From NCBI GenBank assembly GCA_013813825.1, contig JACCRA010000759.1, positions 1-12,362 of the forward strand: a DNA stretch of 12,362 bases, written 5' to 3'. The notes beneath the pieces were generated by a model. It worked only from the letters and a program-made list of their open reading frames with translations, searched no databases and was not told the DNA's origin. The position numbers were made by a program, and so were the translations under genes. The first letter of the stretch is position 1, and each line of letters begins with the position of its first letter. Shown piece by piece: positions 7,098-12,362 of this stretch. Source of the DNA: Pyrinomonadaceae bacterium. GTDB taxonomy: Bacteria > Acidobacteriota > Blastocatellia > Pyrinomonadales > Pyrinomonadaceae.

Positions 7098-8854
7098 TTA
7101 ATTGGGCCGGCAACTCCGACGGTTTCGTGCAGGCCCGTCTGCTCGTCGAAAAGAATTGGCTTCGTCTCCATCGGATGCGTGAGATCACGCGCCAAAAGCG
7201 CGCCGGCCATCTCCAGCATCGGACGCAGACTGCGGGGATCGAGCGCCGAGATGCTGACACACTGCCGCGCTCCGACGGTGCAAACTTGACGCAGGATGGC
7301 GCTCATCGTGTCGGCCGCGACGATGTCCGCCTTGTTCAAGACGACGAGGCGCGGGATGCGTGTGAGGTCAAGCTCGGAGAGGATGCGCTCGACTGATTCG
7401 AGTTGCTGTTCCCAGCGCGGGTGCGCGGCGTCGATCAGATGAATGAGCAGATCGCTGTCGCTGATCTCTTCGAGCGTGGCGCGAAAGGCGGCGAGCAGAT
7501 CGGGCGGCAGATCGCGGATGAACCCGACGGTGTCGTTCAAGATCACGTCCTGCTCGTGCGGCAAGCGCAGGCGGCGCGAAGTTGGATCGAGCGTGGCGAA
7601 CATGCGTTGTTCAACGTGGACGCTGCTCGCCGTGAGGGTGTTAAGCAAAGTCGATTTGCCAGCGTTGGTATAGCCGACGATTGAGATGATCGGCAATTCG
7701 CGCCGCGTCCGTTCCTTGCGTCGCTCCTGCCGCCGCTGCCGGAGCGTCTCGATCTCTCGATCCAGACGGTGAATGCGATCGCGCACGCGGCGACGGTCGG
7801 TTTCCAGTTTGGTCTCGCCGGGACCGCGCCCACCGATGCCGCCCGCGAGCCGTGAGAAGGCCGAGTCCTGCCCCGAAATCAGGCGCGGCAGCAAGTATTT
7901 TAGTTGCGCCAGTTCCACCTGAATCTTACCTTCACGAGATTCGGCGCGTTGCGCGAAAATGTCGAGGATTAGTTGCGCGCGGTCGATGATTTTCAAATCG
8001 GTGGCTTCCGAGAGCGAGCGCACCTGCGCGGGCTGCAACTCGCGGTCAAAGATGATCAGATCAGCTCCCACGCGCAACGCTCTGACGAGCAACTCTTCGA
8101 GCTTGCCGCGCCCCAAGACGGTGCGCGGATCGATCTGCGGGCGACGTTGGATGATCTGGTCTAGTACCATCAAGCCGGCGGACGCGGCCAGTTCTTGCAG
8201 TTCGGCCATCGACTCTTCGGCCTCCGCCGGCGAGCCGGTCGTAACGCCGACGAGGATCGCGCGATCTCTGCCTTCGGCGCGTCGCGTCGTGCGGCGGTTG
8301 CGCGCCATCTCGTCTTCGAGCGAGTTGATCAGTTCGAGGAAATCAACGTCGAGATGCGCGGGAATACGTGGCTCAAGAAAGACGAACGCCTCGTGGTCGT
8401 GGCCGTCGCCCAACTCGGCGGCGGTCGTCGGCATGAGGTGCGCGGCGCGAACGTCGCCGGGCAAGCCGGTGCGCGCATCCACGTCGATGGCGACCATCAA
8501 ATCGAGCCGGAGCAAAGCGAGGTCGGTCAAGTCGTCCTGCGTCAACTCTTCGCCGCGCAGGTGCGTGTGGACGCAGCGCAAGCCCCGGAAGCGATCCGCC
8601 GCTACGCGCACGCGCCGGAAATCCGGCAACTCGATGCGCCGCGCGTCGCCGACGATGACATATTCGACGTAGCCTTTGCGGTCGATCAAAACGCCGACTT
8701 GTCTCCCGGTCTCGTGCGAGATTTCCGTCATCTGCCGGGCAAATTCCGGAGTCACGATCTGCTGTGGCGCGACGCGGCGCGCGTGAAGCTTTTCCAGCCG
8801 GCGCAATTGATTCGGTTTCAAACCCTGTGTGTTGCCGTGAACGGTGCTGATAAT
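7094..8854 (-). CDS. hflX: Ribosome-associated GTPase HflX (long form)
   Basis: HflX is a GTPase that splits stalled or resting ribosomes. The G domain has G1 G-Y-T-N-A-G-K-S (394-401), D-T-V-G-F (441-445), N-K-A-D (507-510) and an S-A-L-D G5 element. The HflX-specific G-G-R-G-P-G-E-T-K-L-E-T-D motif precedes it. The product has about 586 residues against 426 in E. coli; the extra N-terminal domain of about 200 residues is usual in long-form HflX. The start is uncertain. The conserved N-terminal motif H-G-N-T-x-G-L-K is encoded upstream of the first usable TTG (8821), and no ATG or GTG exists back to an in-frame TGA at 8890-8888. The coordinates assume ATT at 8854, or ATC at 8851, behind an AGGGAGG site; a TTG start would give 575 residues and lose the motif. 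The stop overlaps the next gene's start (ATGA). Confidence 0.93.
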   Translation of the reverse strand: MISTVHGNTQGLKPNQLRRLEKLHARRVAPQQIVTPEFARQMTEISHETGRQVGVLIDRKGYVEYVIVGDARRIELPDFRRVRVAADRFRGLRCVHTHLRGEELTQDDLTDLALLRLDLMVAIDVDARTGLPGDVRAAHLMPTTAAELGDGHDHEAFVFLEPRIPAHLDVDFLELINSLEDEMARNRRTTRRAEGRDRAILVGVTTGSPAEAEESMAELQELAASAGLMVLDQIIQRRPQIDPRTVLGRGKLEELLVRALRVGADLIIFDRELQPAQVRSLSEATDLKIIDRAQLILDIFAQRAESREGKIQVELAQLKYLLPRLISGQDSAFSRLAGGIGGRGPGETKLETDRRRVRDRIHRLDREIETLRQRRQERRKERTRRELPIISIVGYTNAGKSTLLNTLTASSVHVEQRMFATLDPTSRRLRLPHEQDVILNDTVGFIRDLPPDLLAAFRATLEEISDSDLLIHLIDAAHPRWEQQLESVERILSELDLTRIPRLVVLNKADIVAADTMSAILRQVCTVGARQCVSISALDPRSLRPMLEMAGALLARDLTHPMETKPILFDEQTGLHETVGVAGPIK

Positions 8855-8858
8855 CGAG

Positions 8859-8865
8859 CCTCCCT
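8859..8865 (-). promoter_or_regulatory. Strong ribosome binding site before a non-ATG start of hflX
   Basis: AGGGAGG on the minus strand ends 4 bases before ATT (8854-8852) and 7 bases before ATC (8851-8849). The TTG at 8821 has no spaced site. This favours initiation at ATT or ATC. Confidence 0.6.
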
Positions 8866-8883
8866 GACATAAACAATTTGTCA

Positions 8884-8991
8884 GTGGTCAGTGGTCAGTT
8901 GTTCGTTGCCTGTGTTTGATAAGCTTGAAGCCGAAAATGAGACATTCAAGCCGCACACGCACGAAACAACTGACAACTGACCACTGACCAC
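8884..8991. repeat. Foldback of heptamers with perfect 19-base arms (copy 3)
   Basis: Arms at 8884-8902 and 8973-8991 are perfect reverse complements of each other. A second perfect 7-bp stem lies inside (8923-8929/8945-8951), leaving a 15-base loop. The right arm reads ACTGACA, ACTGACC, ACTGACC, ACGGACG from 8970. It lies inside the presumed 5' leader of hflX, about 20 bases upstream of its ribosome site, so here it cannot be a gene-end terminator. The pattern resembles the short tandem heptamer repeats known from cyanobacteria. Confidence 0.9.
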
Positions 8992-9123
8992 GGACGTTTT
9001 ACTTGTGAAGTTACAACGAGAGTGAAGCGAGCGGTCGGGAGCGGACGCTGTGTGGAGATGGCTGCTGCTGTTGCCCGGCGAAACGAGTTCGCTTTGTCGT
9101 TTGAGCATCACGAAAATGTTACG

Positions 9124-9185
9124 GCAACGCAGTGGCCGGCGACGGGGAGCGGAAAGCTCGCATCTGCTGTCGCCGTCTGTGTTGC
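9124..9185 (-). promoter_or_regulatory. Stem-loop at the predicted 5' end of the hflX transcript
   Basis: A 9-bp outer stem (9124-9132/9177-9185, one G-U), a 6-bp stem (9138-9143/9169-9174) and a 4-bp tip (9147-9150/9156-9159) nest in order. If transcription starts near 9192, the structure begins within the first ten bases of the RNA. It could stabilise the transcript or be a regulatory element. No known riboswitch or small-RNA family was recognised. Because stems fold on both strands, the strand follows from the promoter call. Confidence 0.45.
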
Positions 9186-9198
9186 TTGACCGGGGCGA

Positions 9199-9207
9199 AT
9201 TATAACA
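9199..9207 (-). promoter_or_regulatory. Extended -10 promoter element for hflX
   Basis: The minus strand reads TGTTATAAT: a perfect TATAAT at 9204-9199 with the TG of an extended -10. The -35 region is weak (TTGCGG at a 15-base spacing). The leader to the hflX start would be about 340 bases. Confidence 0.5.
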
Positions 9208-9247
9208 TAGCGTCTCCGCCCGCAAGCAGCACGGAGCAAGTCGCCGC

Positions 9248-9321
9248 CCGTTGTCAGTTGGCCGTCATCGCGAGATAATCACGAGCATCTAAGAAAACTG
9301 CGAGCGGACTACTGACAACGG
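9248..9321. repeat. Foldback of heptamers (copy 4)
   Basis: Perfect 11-base arms lie at 9248-9258 and 9311-9321. The right arm reads ACTGACA then ACGGACA, the same words as copy 3. The foldback encloses the promoter proposed for the downstream gene, whose -35 box is part of the left arm. Confidence 0.75.
9251..9279 (+). promoter_or_regulatory. Likely promoter of the IPT/propeller gene
   Basis: TTGTCA (9251-9256) and GATAAT (9274-9279) are separated by exactly 17 bases, and each matches five of six consensus positions. The start would be near 9286, giving a leader of about 60 bases. Confidence 0.6.
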
Positions 9322-9344
9322 ACAGATTTGGAGAAAGAGCAACC

Positions 9345-10373
9345 ATGAGTAAAGCAGGGCGAATTACGAAAATTCATCCGGTGGCGGCGATTCCGGGCGG
9401 CGAAGTGGCGATTGAATGCAGCGATTTCGGGGCGGATAACTTTTCCGAGTGCGGCGCATGGTTCGGCGAAACGCGCGCGCGATTAGTCGCCGCTTCGCCG
9501 CGCCGATTGCTGGCGATTGTGCCGGACGCCGGCCCAGGCGGGCAGGTTGATGTCAGGATCGGCTGCGATGGCGGAGCGCAAAGTGAGGCCGCGAGTTTAA
9601 CGGCCGGCGAGAAGTTAGTGGAAGACATTCACATGGTTGCCAGCCCGGCCGTCGATCCCGATGATGGCGCGGTCTATGTAACGCGCTCAGGCTCGCGCGG
9701 GCAGCGAGCACCCGTCTCGCTGTTTCGTGTGGATGGCGCGGGCGTGCTCCATGATGTGACCGGCGAGATCGCGAACCCGACTGGTCTCGCATTTGATCAG
9801 GAAGGGCAGCTTTTCGTGTCGAGCCGGATGGACGGCGGCGTCTACCGGCTAACGCATTTACAGGAGCCGACGCCTTTTGCACGCAACCTCGGCGTCGCCA
9901 CCGGAATCGCTTTCGACCGCGAAGGGCGGCTCTACGTCGGCGACCGCACGGGCACTATTTATCGTGTCAACGGCGTCGGCGAGGCGCGAGAGTGGGCTTC
10001 GTTGGAATCGTCGGTGGCCGCGTATCATCTCGCTTTCGGGCCGGACGATTCGCTGTACGTTTCGGGGCCGACGGTTTCCAGCTTCGACACGATTTTGCGC
10101 TTCGACCAGTACGGCCGGCGCACACCGTTCTTCAAGGGACTTGGCCGACCGGGTGGCATCGCCTTCGACACCGAGGGCTATCTCTACGTCGCGGCCTCGT
10201 ATCGCGGCCGGCGCGGCATCGTGCGGATCACGCCCGACGGCCGGGAGGCCGAACTTTTCGTCGCCGGGATGAACGTCATCGGCCTCGCCTTCAACGCCGC
10301 CGGCGACATGATCGTCGCGACCAATGAAGCCGTCTTCAGCCTCCCGCTCGGCATTCGCGGGACACTGGTTTAG
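9345..10373 (+). CDS. IPT/TIG-like domain plus SMP-30/NHL-type beta-propeller protein
   Basis: The 342-residue protein begins without a signal peptide. Residues 1 to about 90 look like an IPT/TIG immunoglobulin-like domain (P-x-x-x-x-P-G-G-E-V-x-I start, a W-F-G-x-x-x-A segment, then a P-x-x-x-G-G-x-V-D-V strand). From about 95 to the end, blades repeat the pattern G-[LI]-A-F-D-x-E-G-x-L-[FY]-V, seen near 143, 187, 227 and 271. This is typical of NHL or gluconolactonase/SMP-30 propellers. No catalytic metal site is evident, so a binding or scaffolding role is as likely as an enzyme. A GGAG/GAAAGAG stretch precedes the ATG. It is probably a single-gene unit, with heptamer foldbacks on both sides. 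Function unknown. Confidence 0.85.
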   Translation: MSKAGRITKIHPVAAIPGGEVAIECSDFGADNFSECGAWFGETRARLVAASPRRLLAIVPDAGPGGQVDVRIGCDGGAQSEAASLTAGEKLVEDIHMVASPAVDPDDGAVYVTRSGSRGQRAPVSLFRVDGAGVLHDVTGEIANPTGLAFDQEGQLFVSSRMDGGVYRLTHLQEPTPFARNLGVATGIAFDREGRLYVGDRTGTIYRVNGVGEAREWASLESSVAAYHLAFGPDDSLYVSGPTVSSFDTILRFDQYGRRTPFFKGLGRPGGIAFDTEGYLYVAASYRGRRGIVRITPDGREAELFVAGMNVIGLAFNAAGDMIVATNEAVFSLPLGIRGTLV

Positions 10374-10443
10374 CGAGCAATTAACAGTCAGCCGCGAGCG
10401 TTGAAAACAAAATCTGTTCACTGCTTACTGCTTACTGCTCACT
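10373..10443. repeat. Tandem heptamers ACTGCTT with an imperfect partner arm (copy 5)
   Basis: From 10420 the sequence runs ACTGCTT, ACTGCTT, ACTGCTC, ACT. The stretch 10423-10442 pairs imperfectly (15 of 20) with 10373-10392, forming a weak foldback at the end of the propeller gene. A TTGACA box follows after three bases. The gap 10374-10520 holds nothing else but the promoter. Confidence 0.65.
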
Positions 10444-10446
10444 ATT

Positions 10447-10475
10447 TTGACACCCCTGCGGGCACGTGTTAGTGT
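10447..10475 (+). promoter_or_regulatory. Likely promoter for the M50-trpS-scpA unit
   Basis: A perfect TTGACA (10447-10452), a 17-base spacer and TAGTGT (10470-10475), with TG at the extended -10 position. The -10 itself matches only three of six bases. The leader to the M50 start would be about 40 bases. Confidence 0.5.
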
Positions 10476-10520
10476 GGCGTTTAATCGTCCCTCAAGTGTT
10501 TTTCTCTATGAGCTTCAGCG

Positions 10521-11219
10521 ATGGATAACCTCAACATCGGAAATTTTATTCTATACATGGTCGCGCTGATCTTTTCCTTGTCGGTGCATGAGGCGATGCA
10601 CGCTTGGATGTCGGATCGGTTCGGCGACGATCTGGCGCGGCATCAAGGGCGCGTCTCTATCAATCCGGTGACGCACGTCGATCCGATTGGCACTTTGTTA
10701 TTCCCGGCGATCAGTTTCTTCACCGGCGCGCCGCTGCTCGGATGGGCGCGCCCGACGCCGGTCAACCCGCTTCGCTGGCGCAACAAGCGCGTGGCGAATT
10801 TTTGGGTTTCGATTGCCGGCGTGATCGGCAACTTCACCATCGCCATCGTGGTCGGCATTGTCATTCTCGTTCTCTTTCATGCTAGCGCAATCGGATTCGT
10901 TCCCGACCCCCGGTCCTACGTCGGATTGGTTGCGGCTAACCCGGATTCGCCAATTATGGAAGGCGTGGCGAAGCTGCTGCAATCGTTTTTCGTGATGAAC
11001 GTCGGGCTGGGGGTTTTTAATTTGCTGCCGATTCCACCACTTGACGGCAGCAAGATTCTCTCTAGCATCCTGCCGGAGAGTTTCACGCCGGCCATCGAAG
11101 CGCTTGAACAGTACGGTTTCATTCTCCTGTTCGTCGCAGTGTTCACCGGTATCCTCGGTGTAGTATTTAGGTTCGTCATCCCTCTCGCGTGGAACACGCT
11201 GCTGCTTGGAGTTTACTAG
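10521..11219 (+). CDS. M50 site-2 protease family membrane metalloprotease
   Basis: The 232-residue protein is almost entirely hydrophobic. Its zinc motif H23-E24-A-M-H27 lies in the first membrane helix. The third ligand is in the family motif N167-L-L-P-I-P-P-L-D175-G, with D175 as ligand. A G-x-x-G-N segment (100-104) lies in the middle helix. No PDZ or CBS domain is present, which puts it in the small S2P-like group widespread in bacteria. Such enzymes cleave membrane-spanning substrates, often in regulatory proteolysis, but the target cannot be inferred here. The start lacks a clear Shine-Dalgarno site; it is kept because the ATG precedes the first helix by the usual short distance. The trpS ATG follows 7 bases after its stop, so the two are co-transcribed. 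Confidence 0.93.
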   Translation: MDNLNIGNFILYMVALIFSLSVHEAMHAWMSDRFGDDLARHQGRVSINPVTHVDPIGTLLFPAISFFTGAPLLGWARPTPVNPLRWRNKRVANFWVSIAGVIGNFTIAIVVGIVILVLFHASAIGFVPDPRSYVGLVAANPDSPIMEGVAKLLQSFFVMNVGLGVFNLLPIPPLDGSKILSSILPESFTPAIEALEQYGFILLFVAVFTGILGVVFRFVIPLAWNTLLLGVY

Positions 11220-11226
11220 AGCTCAC

Positions 11227-12231
11227 ATGAAACGCATCTTCAGCGGCGCGCAGCCGACGGGCAATATTCATTTGGGCAATTACCTCGGGGCGCTGCGGAA
11301 CTGGGTCGAGTTGCAGCGCGAGTACGAGAGCCTGTTCTGCATCGTCAACCTTCACGCGATCACGCTCCCGCAAGACCCGCAGGCGCTGGCACAAAAGACG
11401 CGCGATCTGGCGCGCCTCTATCTCGCTTCCGGCATCGATCCGCAAGTCTCCATCATCTACGTCCAGTCGGACGTGAGCGAGCACGCGGAGTTGGCGTGGA
11501 TACTTAACTGCGTGACGCGCATTTCCGAGTTGGAGCGGATGACGCAGTTTAAGGATAAGGCCGGGAAGCAGCGGGAAGGGGTGGGTGCCGGGCTGCTCAA
11601 CTACCCGGTGCTGATGGCTTCGGACATCCTGCTTTTCCAAACTGATCTGGTTCCCATCGGGCAGGATCAGAAGCAGCACCTAGAGTTGACGCGCGATCTC
11701 GCGCTCCGCTTTAACCGCGACTACGGCGAGACGTTTCGCGTGCCTGATGCGTTCATCCCGCAAGCCGGCGCGAAAGTTTTGTCGTTGAGCGATCCGGCGA
11801 AGAAGATGTCAAAGTCTGACGCCGACGCGAACGGCAGTATCAATCTGATGGACGACGCCGACGCCGTCAGGCGCAAGTTTAAGCGGGCGGTGACGGATTC
11901 CGGCACGGCGATCACTTTCGACGAGACGCGGCCGGCGATCACCAATTTGCTGACGATCTATCAAATCCTGACTGGTCAGACGACTCTGGAAGTCGAGCAG
12001 CATTTCGCGGGCAAGGGCTACGCGGCGCTGAAGTCGGAAGTGGCCGACGCGACGATTGATTTCTTGCGCCCGTTGCAAGAGCGCGTGCGCGGCTACGGCG
12101 ACGAGGAACTTGATCGCATCCTCGCGGGGGGAAGCGAGCGAGCGCGCCACATCGCCCGAGCGACGCTTGACGACGTGATGCAACGGCTCGGACTGGACGG
12201 GACGCGCCGCCCAAACCGGGCGCGTGAGTAA
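11227..12231 (+). CDS. trpS: Tryptophan--tRNA ligase
   Basis: The 334-residue product matches the usual length of bacterial TrpS. It begins M-K-R-I-F-S-G-A-Q-P-T-G; the class I signature appears as H15-L-G-N18 and the second as K193-M-S-K-S197, which together bind ATP. The region between holds the G-A-G-L-L-N-Y-P-V-L-M-A-S-D-I-L and G-x-D-Q-x-Q-H motifs of the tryptophan and dimer sites. The enzyme charges tRNA-Trp for translation. The frame extends to a TTG at 11206 inside the protease gene, but ATG 11227 gives the standard N-terminus and is preferred. Spacing to its neighbours is 7 bases upstream and 5 bases to scpA, indicating an operon. No leader peptide or T-box-like element was seen. 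Confidence 0.97.
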   Translation: MKRIFSGAQPTGNIHLGNYLGALRNWVELQREYESLFCIVNLHAITLPQDPQALAQKTRDLARLYLASGIDPQVSIIYVQSDVSEHAELAWILNCVTRISELERMTQFKDKAGKQREGVGAGLLNYPVLMASDILLFQTDLVPIGQDQKQHLELTRDLALRFNRDYGETFRVPDAFIPQAGAKVLSLSDPAKKMSKSDADANGSINLMDDADAVRRKFKRAVTDSGTAITFDETRPAITNLLTIYQILTGQTTLEVEQHFAGKGYAALKSEVADATIDFLRPLQERVRGYGDEELDRILAGGSERARHIARATLDDVMQRLGLDGTRRPNRARE

Positions 12232-12236
12232 GGCTG

Positions 12237-12362
12237 ATGGAAGAGACCACGGAACAGACTTCAGAAACGAAACAGAGCACGCCGCTCAATGTCGCGGGGG
12301 CCAGCCCCGCGATTGCCGCGAACAGCGTGGGCGATGAGTTGAAGCTGACGCTCGGCGAGTTT
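12237..12362 (+). CDS. scpA: Segregation and condensation protein A (3' truncated by window)
   Basis: Only 42 codons are visible. About 30 residues of Glu/Thr/Ala-rich tail lead into D-E-L-K-L-T-L-G-E-F, which matches the start of ScpA, where the family continues F-E-G-P-L-D-L-L-L-x-L-I. ScpA is the kleisin subunit of the SMC-ScpAB condensin complex. It begins 5 bases after the trpS stop, and trpS-scpA is a known gene order. An AAGG overlaps the trpS stop as a weak ribosome site. The call rests on the short motif plus context. Confidence 0.75.
   Translation, partial: MEETTEQTSETKQSTPLNVAGASPAIAANSVGDELKLTLGEF

Noticed and set aside
7959-8872. Long plus-strand open frames opposite hflX (7959-8672 and 8195-8872)
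   Set aside because: They are antisense shadows of a conserved gene in GC-rich DNA, with Arg/Ser/Ala-biased products and no recognisable domain.
8884-8991. CRISPR array in the divergent gap
   Set aside because: Units are only 7 bases with no unique spacers, and the arms are inverted, so this is a heptamer foldback.
8995-9192. 6S RNA, SRP RNA or tmRNA in the divergent gap
   Set aside because: The region is structured, but the long closing stem of 6S, the GGAAG/AGCA core of SRP RNA and the tRNA-like ends of tmRNA were not found.
8881-9225. Minus-strand frame of 114 codons in the divergent gap
   Set aside because: It is Ser/Arg-rich, ends inside the heptamer repeat and has no family features; it is better explained as the hflX leader.
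11206-11226. TrpS start at TTG 11206
   Set aside because: It would overlap the protease gene and add seven residues before the standard TrpS N-terminus; ATG 11227 fits the family.

Overview
The window is a stretch of ordinary, moderately GC-rich bacterial chromosome carrying nine genes. The first and last are cut by the window edges. Gene content suggests an acidobacterium, perhaps of the Blastocatellia. The grounds are a six-domain ribosomal protein S1 with a long N-terminal tail, a long-form HflX, an IPT/propeller gene near a site-2 protease, and the order site-2 protease - trpS - scpA. The phylum is an inference from gene content, not something the sequence proves.

Layout, left to right. 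(1) 1-1650, plus strand: the C-terminal part of an Asp-box beta-propeller protein with a peptidoglycan-binding domain set between its repeats. (2) 1651-2075: a foldback repeat, a good promoter and a structured leader of about 290 bases. (3) 2076-5146, plus: rpsA with its own terminator, then an HU-type DNA-binding protein and an Ap4A phosphorylase-like HIT protein, the last two probably co-transcribed. (4) 5211-8854, minus: hflX followed by a PgpH-type membrane HD phosphohydrolase, joined by an ATGA stop/start overlap. (5) 8855-9344: a divergent control region of about 490 bases. (6) 9345-10373, plus: an IPT-like plus beta-propeller protein. (7) 10521-12362, plus: a tightly packed unit of M50 site-2 protease, trpS and the start of scpA.

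Most genes are housekeeping: translation (S1, TrpS, HflX), nucleoid and chromosome segregation (HU, ScpA), nucleotide-signal turnover (HIT for Ap4A, PgpH for c-di-AMP) and membrane proteolysis (M50). No mobile element, tRNA, rRNA or CRISPR array was seen.

The most unusual material is between the genes. Five gaps each carry a foldback built from degenerate 7-base units, mostly of the form ACTnnnn. The best has perfect 19-base arms. These sit at four of the five transcription-unit borders, with two in the divergent gap. The rpsA/HU gap instead has a conventional terminator. Three of the five lie next to or contain a -35-like hexamer. The second notable point is hflX: its reading frame has no ATG or GTG between an in-frame stop and the conserved N-terminal motif, so it probably starts at a rare ATT or ATC codon behind a strong Shine-Dalgarno site.
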